A DNA stretch of 64,000 nucleotides, from NCBI GenBank assembly GCA_000436695.1, contig HF992598.1, positions 26,652-90,651 of the forward strand, in the 5' to 3' direction. This document shows positions 55,639 to 64,000 of this stretch, in pieces. Each line of letters starts with the position of its first letter. Position 1 is the stretch's first letter. Both the position numbers and the translations under genes were made by a program. Source of the DNA: Prevotella sp. CAG:1185 (lineage in GTDB: Bacteria > Bacteroidota > Bacteroidia > Bacteroidales > Bacteroidaceae). The notes beneath the pieces were generated by a model, which saw only the letters and a list, made by a program, of their open reading frames with translations, did not search any database and had not been told where the DNA came from.

Positions 55639-55668
55639 TTTGAGTTACAAAATAAATCGCTAACTTTG
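55639..55668 (+). promoter_or_regulatory. Promoter of the solute-binding lipoprotein-TPR unit
   Basis: TTTG (55639-55642), 18-bp spacer, TAACTTTG (55661-55668). Transcription should start near 55675, leaving a leader of about 100 bases. Confidence 0.75.
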
Positions 55669-55719
55669 CAACATCATTAAATACGGATGACTAATATCGC
55701 ACATTAATAATAAAACCGG

Positions 55720-55757
55720 AAGGGCGGCCCGTGTATAATCGCCGGGCAGCCCTTTTA
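55720..55757 (+). terminator. Terminator-like hairpin inside the leader
   Basis: AAGGGCGGCCCG (55720-55731) pairs with CGGGCAGCCCTT (55743-55754) with one mismatch, directly followed by a T-run. It lies between promoter and start codon (55775) where no upstream gene ends, so it may act as an attenuator. Confidence 0.75.
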
Positions 55758-55774
55758 ATCTTTATAATAAAAGT

Positions 55775-56698
55775 ATGAAAGCCAAACATATTTTCTGTTT
55801 TTTGTTCACCATACTGATTCTCACTGCATGCGGACAATCGTATGAAGAGGCAAAAAGACAATCTAAGGCCGAGCACGACCGAAAAATGAAAGAAGACTCG
55901 CTGGCACTAAAAATAGGTGTGCTGCCAACGCTCGACTGCCTGCCACTCTACGTTGCCAAGGAACAATGTCTGTTTGACACTGCGAAAGCCGATATCAGAC
56001 TTAAACCGTTTATGTCTCAGATTGACTGTGACGCGGCTCTGATAGCCGAAAAGACTGAAGGCTGCGTTACCGATCTTGTAAGGGGACAGAGGATGAAAGC
56101 CAAAGGCACCGGACTCGACTATATTGGCGCAACTAACGCCTACTGGCAGCTGATAAGCAACCGCAAGGCACGTATCAGAAACATCAAGCAGCTCAACGAT
56201 AAGATGATTGCCATGGCAAGATTTTCAGCCACGGCACTGCTTGCTGACTATGCCACGGACAGTCTAAAAATGAAACCAGAGGAGGTGTTCAAGGTTCAGA
56301 TTAACGATGTCGCGCTGCGCCTTCAGATGCTTCTCAACAACGAGATGGACGCCATGCTCCTTACTGAGCCACAGGCCACTACGGCACGAATATATAAAAA
56401 CGACGTACTGATGGACAGCCGCGACAAGGACATGCACTTCGGCGTAATTGCGTTCAGGACCAAGGCCATGAGCGACAAGAGAAGGAAACAGCAGCTGCAG
56501 GAGTTTATAAAAGGATACAACGCAGCATGCGACACAATAAACAAATACGGCATACAGCACTTTGCGCCAACACTTGAAAAATATTACAAGATTGACAACA
56601 GAACAATAAAGGCTTTGCCTAAAATGAAGTTTCAACATGCCACGGCACCGAGAAAGAAGGACATCGATGCTGCTGACAGATGGCTAAAAAGACAATAA
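55775..56698 (+). CDS. Orphan ABC-type solute-binding lipoprotein
   Basis: 307 residues. Signal peptide with lipobox LTAC (lipidated C19). The mature domain resembles periplasmic binding proteins of the NMT1/SsuA group: IGVLPTLDCLPLYVAKEQCLF, then TDLVRGQRMKAKGTG, MIAMARFSATALLADYA and LLNNEMDAMLLTEPQATTA. The ligand is unknown. No ABC permease or ATPase gene is nearby; the only partner is the TPR gene 6 bp downstream. The leader contains a terminator-like hairpin. Confidence 0.8.
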   Translation: MKAKHIFCFLFTILILTACGQSYEEAKRQSKAEHDRKMKEDSLALKIGVLPTLDCLPLYVAKEQCLFDTAKADIRLKPFMSQIDCDAALIAEKTEGCVTDLVRGQRMKAKGTGLDYIGATNAYWQLISNRKARIRNIKQLNDKMIAMARFSATALLADYATDSLKMKPEEVFKVQINDVALRLQMLLNNEMDAMLLTEPQATTARIYKNDVLMDSRDKDMHFGVIAFRTKAMSDKRRKQQLQEFIKGYNAACDTINKYGIQHFAPTLEKYYKIDNRTIKALPKMKFQHATAPRKKDIDAADRWLKRQ

Positions 56699-56704
56699 CA
56701 ATCT

Positions 56705-58879
56705 ATGGATACGAAAGACATAAAACAGCTCGACGGCATCATCAAAAGCCTCGGCGAAAAAAAACTGGGTTACGGCATTCATTCTACGCGGTCGTTCGTA
56801 AGCGCACATCCATACATGATGTATGACGATGAACTTGAAAACATTGAGCGCGACTACACCTTGATGCTTGACTACATGAAACGCGGCTTCAACGACCCGC
56901 AGCGCAAGGATATATACAACAGTCTGCTCACAAGGCTATATAAATTTGTAAGCAACCTGCGCATATCATATATGTCTCAAAATATCCAGTTCTTTTCTGA
57001 AGCAACCCGAAAATCAATCAACCAGTCGTTCTCTAACGACAGAATTAAGTCGGCACTCGAGTCTTTCGTAACCGATGTGGCTATGCTCAGTCTTGAGCCG
57101 GAACCTGCAAGAACTGAAAAGAGCAAGGAGATTTACCGCACACACAACGACTTCATACAGGCTCTATTCGGGTATATCGTTGTTTCAAGACAATGGACCG
57201 ACAATGAGCGCGACTTCTTTGAAGGCATATTGCTGTCGCCGGCAACTGACATTATTGACGCCCAGCTAATAACCAGCGCCATAACTATTGCCACAATGAA
57301 CAACATGGACATCAACAAGTTTCATGTTCTAATCAACATATACACCAAGACAACAGACAACCGCCTGCGCCAAAGGGCACTTGTAGGATGGGTGTTTGCA
57401 TTGTCTTCCGATGTAAAGATACATCCGCAGCTTAAACAGTTAGTTGCTTCGGTTCTTGAAAATCCCGATGTGATAAACGAGATTGCCGACCTTCAGAAAC
57501 AGATAATATTCTGCATGAACGCTGAACAGGACAATGACACCATACAGCGCGACATCATGCCGGAACTGATGAAGAACAACAATCTTAACATCACCAGATT
57601 CGGAATAACCGAGAAAGAGGACGATCCGATGAACGACATCTTTGACCCGGGAGCATCTGAACGCGCCATGGAAAAGATGGAAGAGGGATTCCAGAAGATG
57701 ATGAACATGCAGAAAGCGGGCTCTGACATCTATTTCGGAGGTTTCTCACAGATGAAACGGTTTCCGTTCTTCTATCATGTGGCCAACTGGTTCTGTCCTT
57801 TTTATCTTGAGCATCCTGAAATTTCATCTACGGTAGACAAGCTGAAGGACACGCCGCTGTTGAGCAACATACTTAACAATGGCCCGTTCTGCGACAGCGA
57901 CAAATATTCGTTTACGCTTGCCGTGGCATCTGTCATAAATCATATTCCTGCCAATATGCGCGAGATGTTCAACACGAAAGAGGCTCTCGGACAGACCGTC
58001 AGCGACGAAGACCAGAAGCAGCCTGCCTACATACGCCGAATGATTCTGCAAGATATGTACCGTTTCTTCCGTCTTTTTTATCAGCGCAGCCAACTTGTCA
58101 ACCCGTTTGACAGGCATCATTCAATATTTGTTGCCGACGACCTGTTCGACGGAACCGGACTCAGCAAAGTGTTCCCCGACTTGTGTTATTTCATGCTGAA
58201 GCATAAAAACAAAAATGCGCTGGCCAGCCTACTTCCAAAATATAACGATGAGAGCGATGCCAGATGTATGCTTACTCATGGCATTTATGAGCTTAACTTT
58301 GCCCACAATCCCGCCTCTGCAGCTAAATATCTTGAAAAAGCTATTAAGCTGCAACCTGACAGCCGCCGGGTAAAATCCATGCTCGCACGCGCATACTTTG
58401 AAACAGAAAATTATAATGATGCGGCAAAATGGTATGGCATTATATATAACGAGGATAATTCTAGTAAGACAAACGCCCTTAACTATTGTGTGGCTTTGTC
58501 TAAAGCTGAAAAATATGCAGAAGCAATCAACCTGTTATACAAGCTCGACATAGAATATCCGGACTCTATTTCTGTAATCAGAGTACTGGCATGGAACCTT
58601 ATGGGAATGAACAAGCTACAGCAGGCTGAAAGAGAATATAAGCGTATAACTAAAAGCAATGAGGCTGAAAACGGCGACTGGCTCAACGCCGGTTACTGCC
58701 AATGGTTTATAGGTAATATTAGTGAAGCAATAAACATGTTTAAAACCTTCATGTCGTTCCAAAGCAAAAATCAGTCATACAATCTTTATGACGAATTTTC
58801 CAAGGACCGCAGTTTTCTGCTATCTCACGGCATAGACGAGATTGACATACTGCTTATGACTGATTTGATTAAGGAATAA
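56705..58879 (+). CDS. Large TPR-containing protein of unknown function
   Basis: 724 residues, no signal peptide or membrane helix, hence cytoplasmic. Residues about 1-500 are helical and unassigned; there is a Met/acid-rich stretch (about 305-345). The C-terminal part (about 530-715) contains tetratricopeptide repeats: AAKYLEKAIKLQPDSRRVKSMLARAYFETENYNDAAKWYGII and following units. TPRs mediate protein contacts. It is co-transcribed with the solute-binding lipoprotein and closed by a terminator. Confidence 0.82.
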   Translation: MDTKDIKQLDGIIKSLGEKKLGYGIHSTRSFVSAHPYMMYDDELENIERDYTLMLDYMKRGFNDPQRKDIYNSLLTRLYKFVSNLRISYMSQNIQFFSEATRKSINQSFSNDRIKSALESFVTDVAMLSLEPEPARTEKSKEIYRTHNDFIQALFGYIVVSRQWTDNERDFFEGILLSPATDIIDAQLITSAITIATMNNMDINKFHVLINIYTKTTDNRLRQRALVGWVFALSSDVKIHPQLKQLVASVLENPDVINEIADLQKQIIFCMNAEQDNDTIQRDIMPELMKNNNLNITRFGITEKEDDPMNDIFDPGASERAMEKMEEGFQKMMNMQKAGSDIYFGGFSQMKRFPFFYHVANWFCPFYLEHPEISSTVDKLKDTPLLSNILNNGPFCDSDKYSFTLAVASVINHIPANMREMFNTKEALGQTVSDEDQKQPAYIRRMILQDMYRFFRLFYQRSQLVNPFDRHHSIFVADDLFDGTGLSKVFPDLCYFMLKHKNKNALASLLPKYNDESDARCMLTHGIYELNFAHNPASAAKYLEKAIKLQPDSRRVKSMLARAYFETENYNDAAKWYGIIYNEDNSSKTNALNYCVALSKAEKYAEAINLLYKLDIEYPDSISVIRVLAWNLMGMNKLQQAEREYKRITKSNEAENGDWLNAGYCQWFIGNISEAINMFKTFMSFQSKNQSYNLYDEFSKDRSFLLSHGIDEIDILLMTDLIKE

Positions 58880-58910
58880 GTTTTAACGAATTCAGTATTA
58901 AATAAAAAGT

Positions 58911-58959
58911 TATCGCGCAGATTGTAGAACAACATTTCTTACAATCTGCGCGATATTTT
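58911..58959 (+). terminator. Terminator of the TPR gene
   Basis: 16-bp perfect stem TATCGCGCAGATTGTA (58911-58926) / TACAATCTGCGCGATA (58940-58955), then TTTTG. Confidence 0.9.
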
Positions 58960-59075
58960 GTATATAGAATTTATAATTTCGGCCGTTATTACAAAAGCAG
59001 AAAAACATTGCTGAATGTTTTAAATGCTGTTCAATAATGCTCTCCTCGATAAAAACAGCCCGATACGACGACGAA

Positions 59076-60335
59076 CTACAAGAACGGAGTAAGCAGACTG
59101 GCAAACCATCCTACAAACTTTTGCCACGGTGTGCGCCATGCATCCCAGCTTTCTTCTGTAAGTTTGAACGACTCTTTCTTGTCGCGGTCAAACATATCAC
59201 TCAGTTCCTTCGTAGTGCAAGGGTCTATTATAACGGCATTCTCCTCATAGTCAAAGTTAAGACTTCTCGAGTTTAGGTTTGCACTTCCCACAGTACAAAA
59301 GAGGCCGTCAACCATTATAATCTTTGTGTGATGAAATCCCTTTTTATATATCCATACATCGACGCCGTGCTGCATAAGATTATGAACATTATAAAACACA
59401 CAATCAGGAGTAAGCGGAATGTCACTATGGGCAGAAACCATTATCTCGACCTTGACCCCACGTTTAACGGCATTGCGCAATGCGCGCTTTAAAGTATTAT
59501 TCAGCGTCAGATACGGATTAACCAGTTTTATGCTGTCTTTTGCATCATTGATGGCATCAGTGTAAAACTTGCGTATGATTTTATTTGTCACACGTGGCTC
59601 TCTGTTTATAATGCCCACCATCTTTTTACCAGCCGTGTCGCATGTGTCAGGTTTCAGACCTTTTATATAATCGGCACCATGATAACCTCTGTAATATTTA
59701 GCGCCGTAAACATTCTGTCTGCTGACCTTATTCCACATACGGAGAAATATTTTCTGAAGAGTGTTCACTTCATCTCCTTCTATTCGGCAATGCATGTCGC
59801 GCCACTCTCCCACTTCCTCGGTTCCGTTGATATAATAATCGGCAACGTTCATCCCTCCGGTATAGGCTATTTTTCCGTCTATTATAACAATCTTTCTGTG
59901 GTCACGATGAAACACATGATTAACCCAAGGAAAGTTTACAGGGTCGAACTCATATATCTCAATACCTTTGGAACGGATGTCTTTAAGATGCCTGCGCTTC
60001 AACGGGCGGTTGTTTGAATCGTTACCAAAGCCGTCGAACAGCGCCCTTACCTCAACGCCTTCGCTGGCCTTCTGGGCAAGAATATCAAAAAGAAGTGACG
60101 CTATAGAATCATTACGGAAGTTGAAATATTCGAGATGTATACTACTCTTTGCCTGACGTATAGCCTCGAACATATCATCAAACTTTTCTTGTCCGCTCAT
60201 AAGAAGCGTAACAGAATTGTTGTGCGAAAAGGTTACACCCTCATCACGCAACTGCCCGACGATCAACGAATCTGAAGTCTGCGCACAGACATGGCAAGTA
60301 AGAAATAATAAAAAAGAAAAAATAAAGATCCTCAT
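59076..60335 (-). CDS. Phospholipase D-family protein, cardiolipin synthase-like
   Basis: 419 residues from the ATG at 60335. The N-terminal segment MRIFIFSFLLFLTCHVCA followed by QTSD looks like a cleavable signal peptide rather than the double helix of classical Cls, so the enzyme would act in the periplasm. Both HKD motifs are intact: HRDHRKIVIIDGKIAYTGGMN (about 147) and HHTKIIMVDGLFCTVGSANLNSRSL (about 341). It makes cardiolipin or hydrolyses phosphodiesters. A terminator hairpin lies immediately before its start. Confidence 0.85.
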   Translation of the reverse strand: MRIFIFSFLLFLTCHVCAQTSDSLIVGQLRDEGVTFSHNNSVTLLMSGQEKFDDMFEAIRQAKSSIHLEYFNFRNDSIASLLFDILAQKASEGVEVRALFDGFGNDSNNRPLKRRHLKDIRSKGIEIYEFDPVNFPWVNHVFHRDHRKIVIIDGKIAYTGGMNVADYYINGTEEVGEWRDMHCRIEGDEVNTLQKIFLRMWNKVSRQNVYGAKYYRGYHGADYIKGLKPDTCDTAGKKMVGIINREPRVTNKIIRKFYTDAINDAKDSIKLVNPYLTLNNTLKRALRNAVKRGVKVEIMVSAHSDIPLTPDCVFYNVHNLMQHGVDVWIYKKGFHHTKIIMVDGLFCTVGSANLNSRSLNFDYEENAVIIDPCTTKELSDMFDRDKKESFKLTEESWDAWRTPWQKFVGWFASLLTPFL

Positions 60336-60341
60336 ATTAAA

Positions 60342-60372
60342 CAAAAAACAGCGCCTGCCCTAAAGCAGGCGC
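60342..60372 (-). terminator. Terminator between kdsD and the phospholipase D gene
   Basis: 8-bp GC-rich stem GCGCCTGC (60351-60358) / GCAGGCGC (60365-60372); on the minus strand it is followed by TGTTTTTTGTTT. It starts 10 bp past the kdsD stop and its T-run ends about six bases before the next ATG. Confidence 0.85.
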
Positions 60373-60381
60373 AACATATTA

Positions 60382-61353
60382 TCACAACATGCAACGATAA
60401 TGGTCGACAACTCCTAAAAGCCGATTGTCGTCATCGACCACCAACACTGAATGTATCTTGAATTCATTCATTATTTTTTGTATATCACTTATCTTTGTCA
60501 ATGGAGAAACAACCTTAGGCGTACGCGTCATGATATCGCTTACTGTGCGATCGAAAAATTCAGCGCGCCACTTCTCCATCGCACGGCGTATGTCACCGTC
60601 TGTAATCAGTCCTACTATCTTATCGTCAACCACAGCAACGGCAAGTCCCAGCTTACATTTGCTTACACGTATTATGGCATCGCCGAGATGCATCGTAGGA
60701 GGTACGACAGGCATGTCTTCGGTACGCATCACATCACGTGCTGTCGTAAGAAGTCTCTTGCCAAGTTCACCTCCGGGATGGAACTGAGCAAAGTCTCTTG
60801 GCTTGAAATCCCTGACACGCATAAGGGCTACAGCCAGAGCATCGCCCATTACAAGCGTAGCAGTAGTACTGCTTGTCGGTGCAAGATTTAGCGGACACGC
60901 CTCTTTCTCCACTTCAACATGAAGATGAACAGTGCTGTATTTAGCCAACAATGATTCAGAATTTCCGCTCATTCCTATTATAGGTATGTTCATGTGAAGA
61001 ACCATCGGGATAAATCGCAACAGCTCGTCGGTCTGTCCTGAATAGCTTATAGCAAGAACAACGTCATCTTTTGTCATAACGCCAAGATCGCCATGATAAA
61101 CATCAAGAGGGTTGATAAAGAACGACGGAGTGCCTGTACTCGACAATGTGGCAGCTATCTTTGCGCCTATATGTCCGCTCTTGCCCACTCCGGTAACTAT
61201 AACCTTTCCTTTGCAGCCATACATCAAGTCAACTGCCTTGTCAAAGTTCTCATCCAACTGTGGAAGAAGTGCCATAACTGCCTGCGCTTCATCCTTAATA
61301 CACTGGATGGCATATTCTCTTACATGAGTTAATCTTTCGTTTGCGTCAATCAT
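60382..61353 (-). CDS. kdsD: D-arabinose-5-phosphate isomerase (KdsD/KpsF type)
   Basis: 323 residues from the ATG at 61353 (an upstream TTG is unlikely). It converts ribulose-5-phosphate to arabinose-5-phosphate, the precursor of Kdo. The SIS domain has KGKVIVTGVGKSGHIGAKIAATLSSTGTPSFF (about 48-80) and AISYSGQTDELL; the C-terminal CBS pair spans about 205-320. It is 11 bp after kdsA, whose product uses arabinose-5-phosphate, so the two successive steps are encoded together. Confidence 0.95.
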   Translation of the reverse strand: MIDANERLTHVREYAIQCIKDEAQAVMALLPQLDENFDKAVDLMYGCKGKVIVTGVGKSGHIGAKIAATLSSTGTPSFFINPLDVYHGDLGVMTKDDVVLAISYSGQTDELLRFIPMVLHMNIPIIGMSGNSESLLAKYSTVHLHVEVEKEACPLNLAPTSSTTATLVMGDALAVALMRVRDFKPRDFAQFHPGGELGKRLLTTARDVMRTEDMPVVPPTMHLGDAIIRVSKCKLGLAVAVVDDKIVGLITDGDIRRAMEKWRAEFFDRTVSDIMTRTPKVVSPLTKISDIQKIMNEFKIHSVLVVDDDNRLLGVVDHYRCML

Positions 61354-61364
61354 ACAAAAACGTT

Positions 61365-62120
61365 TTATCTGCAAATACTTTCTATAACTTTTTCCAAATC
61401 GTCAAGATAAAGCATATTCGGACCGTCACTCAATGCCTTATCCGGATCAGGATGAACTTCAAAGAAATAGCCTGTTGCTCCAAAAGCCTTGGCAGCAAGA
61501 GCCATTGACGGAACAAAGCGTCTGTCGCCTGAAGTCTTTCCGCCACCACCGCCAGGACGCTGCACGCTGTGAGTGCAATCCATTATGACTGTAGGAACAA
61601 TGTCGAGCATGTCTGTGATATTTCTGAAATCCACTACGAGATTGTTATATCCATACATGTTACCACGCTCCGTAAGCCATACGTCAACAGCTCCGGCATC
61701 TTTGGCTTTCTCTACGGGATATTGCATATCCTTTCCACTTAAAAACTGGGCTTTCTTTATATTGACTACACGTCCGGTTTTTGCTGCGGCAACGAGCAAA
61801 TCTGTCTGTCGGCAAAGAAATGCCGGTATCTGTATTACGTCAGCCACTTCGCCGACAGGTTTTGCCTGCCAGCTTTCATGTATGTCTGTCAATATCTTTA
61901 AGCCATACCGCTCCTTGACATCAGCCAACATCTGCAAGCCACGGTCTATTCCGGGACCGCGGAAAGAACTTATCGAAGTACGATTGGCCTTGTCAAAAGA
62001 TGATTTAAAAATTATATCGGTGTTAAACTTCTTGTTAAGTCTTACAAGACACTCAGCCACACGATTCAATAAATCCTGCGACTCAATAACACATGGGCCT
62101 GCTATGAAAACTTGCTGCAT
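61365..62120 (-). CDS. kdsA: 3-deoxy-8-phosphooctulonate synthase
   Basis: 251 residues. It joins PEP and arabinose-5-phosphate to Kdo-8-phosphate for the lipopolysaccharide core. TIM-barrel of the DAHP synthase class I group: FIAGPCVIES (N-terminal), FKSSFDKANRTSISSFRGPG, LTDIHE, VIMDCTHSVQRPGGGGGKTSGDR (with residues of the loop that separates metal and non-metal types) and FFEVHPDPDKALSDGPNML. First gene of the kdsA-kdsD unit. Confidence 0.96.
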   Translation of the reverse strand: MQQVFIAGPCVIESQDLLNRVAECLVRLNKKFNTDIIFKSSFDKANRTSISSFRGPGIDRGLQMLADVKERYGLKILTDIHESWQAKPVGEVADVIQIPAFLCRQTDLLVAAAKTGRVVNIKKAQFLSGKDMQYPVEKAKDAGAVDVWLTERGNMYGYNNLVVDFRNITDMLDIVPTVIMDCTHSVQRPGGGGGKTSGDRRFVPSMALAAKAFGATGYFFEVHPDPDKALSDGPNMLYLDDLEKVIESICR

Positions 62121-62152
62121 CTTAAAAGTTTCACATATTGATTAAGATTTGC

Positions 62153-62184
62153 AAAGATAACGATTTTGCGCATTTGCGCCAAAT
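62153..62184 (-). promoter_or_regulatory. Promoter of kdsA-kdsD
   Basis: Minus strand: TTTG (62181-62184), 20-bp spacer, TATCTTTG (62153-62160). Confidence 0.87.
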
Positions 62185-62228
62185 ATTTAACACATATTGC
62201 TGCAAAACTGAAAAAAAGTAGTAAAATA

Positions 62229-62260
62229 TTTGCTAATATTAAATATAATACACATCTTTG
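62229..62260 (+). promoter_or_regulatory. Promoter of the outer-membrane barrel gene
   Basis: TTTG (62229-62232), 20-bp spacer, CATCTTTG (62253-62260, first base off consensus). The leader is about 85 bases and ends with AAAGGA before the ATG at 62354. Confidence 0.7.
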
Positions 62261-62353
62261 CAGCACTAAAGGATGTGTCTTTAGCGAAAGACGGAAGATA
62301 CACCTATTTGTAATATAAAAATCATAGTAACTAAATTAAAGAAAGGACTTTTT

Positions 62354-62896
62354 ATGAAAAAATTTTTCATGACCTTAGCTGTCGTTATGATTGCAGTATG
62401 CGCTAACGCACAGGTTTATTTGGGTGGTAACGTTGGTATCGCAAGCGTTGACAACGGAGGTAAAGATGATGACGTTACTGTTTACAGTCTGCTTCCTGAA
62501 ATTGGATATAAATTCAACGACGATTGGGCTGTAGGTGTTATGTTCGGATGGTCTAAAGGAAGCCTGTCTTCTGTAGGCGGAGATCTTTATTCAAGCGGTA
62601 CGACACATACAGTTGAATTCAATCCGTATGCCCGCTATACATTCCTGCACAGCAAACTTATCAACGTGTTCTGTGACGGCGGCTTCGGTTATAAGCATTA
62701 TAACGGTGCCGGTGACCAGTGGTCAATCGGTCTGAAACCGGGTGTTGAACTCAAACTTGACAAATTCAGTCTTGTTGCTCATATCGGATTTGTCGGTTAT
62801 CAGAAATATGACGGTGAACACGGATTCGAGTCTAACGTATGGGGAATGGACTTCGACGGAAACAACATTTCTTTAGGTGTATATTACAATTTCTAA
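62354..62896 (+). CDS. Small outer-membrane beta-barrel protein
   Basis: 180 residues. Signal peptide MKKFFMTLAVVMIAVCANA, cleavage before QVYLGG. The mature part is a series of amphipathic strands with Gly and aromatic residues (EIGYKFNDDWAVGVMFGWSKG, HTVEFNPYARYTFLHSKLINVFCDGGFGYK, KPGVELKLDKFSLVAHIGFVGYQ) ending with a C-terminal Phe (NISLGVYYNF), the usual outer-membrane insertion signal. About eight strands, as in OmpX/OmpW-like proteins. Codon use suggests high expression. It has its own promoter and terminator. Function unknown. Confidence 0.88.
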   Translation: MKKFFMTLAVVMIAVCANAQVYLGGNVGIASVDNGGKDDDVTVYSLLPEIGYKFNDDWAVGVMFGWSKGSLSSVGGDLYSSGTTHTVEFNPYARYTFLHSKLINVFCDGGFGYKHYNGAGDQWSIGLKPGVELKLDKFSLVAHIGFVGYQKYDGEHGFESNVWGMDFDGNNISLGVYYNF

Positions 62897-62920
62897 AATT
62901 ACACAAATTCTTATATAACA

Positions 62921-62959
62921 AATGGGCTGCACCTTTACAGGCACAGCCCATTCTTTTTT
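62921..62959 (+). terminator. Terminator of the outer-membrane barrel gene
   Basis: Stem AATGGGCTG (62921-62929) / CAGCCCATT (62944-62952), then CTTTTTT. Confidence 0.92.
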
Positions 62960-63045
62960 ATTTGTATTCAATAATCTGCAGCAGCCTTAATAAAAGGCTT
63001 GCTACATATTTTATTTTAACACGAACCTGTCATTAGAATCAGGGA

Positions 63046-63714
63046 TTAATAATACTGATGCCATCCTTCATATTCAGTAGGATCGTCTATGCCGGCATCA
63101 CGCAAAGCTTCTTTGCGTTCAACACAAGTGCCACATTTACCACAGTGTTTTTCACCACCCTTATAGCAACTCCATGTCTCCGCATAGTTTATGCCCAAGG
63201 CTTTTCCCCTACGGGCTATGTCCGTCTTTGTTATATCTGTATAAGGAGCCATAACCTCAATACCGGGGTAAGTGCCAAGACGTGTCGCGTCACTCATTGC
63301 CTTTATAAATTCTGAGCGGCAGTCGGGATAAATGGCATGGTCACCTCCATGATTGGCTATAAGCACATATTTAAGTCCGTTGCTCTCAGCTATACCTGCG
63401 GCAATTGAAAGCATTATACCATTTCTGAACGGAACGACAGTAGATTTCATGTTCTCAGACTCATAATGTCCTTCAGGTATTGCATCAGCACCTTCAAGCA
63501 AAGAGCTTTTAAAATACTTGCTCATAAAGTCAAGTTTAATTACAATATGCTTTATGCCCAGCCTGTCACAATGCAATTTAGCAAATTTTATCTCGCGTTT
63601 ATTATGATTACTCCCATAATCAAAAGACAGCCCAACCGCTATGCGATCTTTCATTTCATAAAGCAACGTGACACTGTCCATGCCACCACTTACAATAATA
63701 ATTGAATCTTTCAT
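63046..63714 (-). CDS. queC: 7-cyano-7-deazaguanine (preQ0) synthase
   Basis: 222 residues from the ATG at 63714 (MKDSIIIVSGGMDSVTLLYEM). It converts carboxy-deazaguanine to preQ0 in queuosine synthesis. The ATP PP-loop SGGMDS is at residues 9-14; the zinc site at the C-terminus is CYKGGEKHCGKCGTCVERKEAL with four cysteines. Segments LIANHGGDHAIYPDCRSEF and VMAPYTDITKTDIARRG are conserved. An upstream-extended frame adds only hydrophobic residues without homology. No other queuosine gene is adjacent within the window. Confidence 0.95.
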   Translation of the reverse strand: MKDSIIIVSGGMDSVTLLYEMKDRIAVGLSFDYGSNHNKREIKFAKLHCDRLGIKHIVIKLDFMSKYFKSSLLEGADAIPEGHYESENMKSTVVPFRNGIMLSIAAGIAESNGLKYVLIANHGGDHAIYPDCRSEFIKAMSDATRLGTYPGIEVMAPYTDITKTDIARRGKALGINYAETWSCYKGGEKHCGKCGTCVERKEALRDAGIDDPTEYEGWHQYY

Positions 63715-64000
63715 ATCACATGTGTTTTTAATACTAATCATTAAAATAAGCACAAAACGCATTAACTTGATAAACAAGACATACAAGAAGACTTAAGTAA
63801 TAACGCGTTTGTACGGTTTTTCAATTTATGGCGTAAAATTAATAATAAAAAACATAAATCAGACATATTTCCGCTATAAATTTATTTGCAATATTAATTC
63901 TGTTAGTATTGAAGCAATATTACTTCTTGCCATAACAGCCGGCTTAAAAAACTGTATTCAAATTTATTGGTGTCCGCTAAAACTTTTTGCTGAACATTGC
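63715..64000. other. Terminal intergenic segment
   Basis: AT-rich spacer upstream of queC up to the window edge. No promoter or gene could be assigned with confidence. The last 30 bases include GGTGTCCGCTAAAACTTTTT, noted separately. Confidence 0.35.

Overview
The window looks like chromosomal DNA of a member of the order Bacteroidales, most likely of the Prevotella group. The evidence is (i) repeated use of the Bacteroidetes promoter signature, a -33 TTTG and a -7 TAnnTTTG about 19-20 bp apart, in front of many genes; (ii) a nuo operon with fused NuoCD and without NuoE, NuoF or NuoG; (iii) family-typical forms of CarA, long PurF, LysS, YbjQ, MnmA and DUF4494 proteins. No rRNA or tRNA gene, CRISPR array, prophage or complete insertion sequence was found. 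Most of the window is ordinary core metabolism; the accessory material is one AT-rich islet (about 26.3-29.4 kb) and several intergenic repeats.

Layout. 0-4 kb: 3' end of proS, a ComF-type phosphoribosyltransferase, then on the minus strand mtaB and a family 2 glycosyltransferase. 4.2 kb: a 51-residue lipoprotein. 4.9-14.1 kb (minus): an export lipoprotein, glmS, long purF, carA and carB, that is, three glutamine amidotransferases in a row plus the CarB synthetase. 14.4-25.6 kb: uxaC, ansA, rubrerythrin, dapA, a DMT permease, truA, a short comEC, an EFR1-type flavodoxin/ferredoxin, an FMN reductase, the YggS-type PLP protein and DUF4494. 26.3-29.3 kb (minus, AT-rich): a WYL-domain regulator with an apparent operator, a compact GC-rich structured element, a GIY-YIG protein and two small exported or membrane proteins. 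29.4-41.3 kb: a secreted protein with menA, an HD hydrolase, a peptidylprolyl isomerase, lysS-gpsA-pgi-HAD phosphatase, fabI, ybjQ and mnmA. 42.1-52.4 kb (minus): nuoA-B-CD-H-I-J-K-L-M-N. 52.4-63.7 kb: a BadF-type kinase, radA, an orphan solute-binding lipoprotein with a TPR protein, a phospholipase D/cardiolipin synthase, kdsA-kdsD, a small outer-membrane barrel and queC.

How it fits together. GlmS, KdsD, KdsA and FabI feed envelope synthesis (amino sugars, Kdo, fatty acids), and the export lipoprotein next to glmS links sugar supply to surface polysaccharide. CarAB and PurF feed pyrimidines, arginine and purines. The eleven-gene-type complex I, MenA (menaquinone), the EFR1 ferredoxin and rubrerythrin fit an anaerobe with a short respiratory chain.

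The least explained features are two dispersed intergenic repeat families. One consists of short arrays with an exact 22-bp period whose units carry AAAAG-N5-CTTTT; there are four clear arrays and one decayed one. The other consists of large hairpin-forming elements built from the words ACTCATCAC and ATGTGACAAG, found twice at convergent gene ends. The WYL/GIY-YIG islet is the best candidate for an undescribed gene system.
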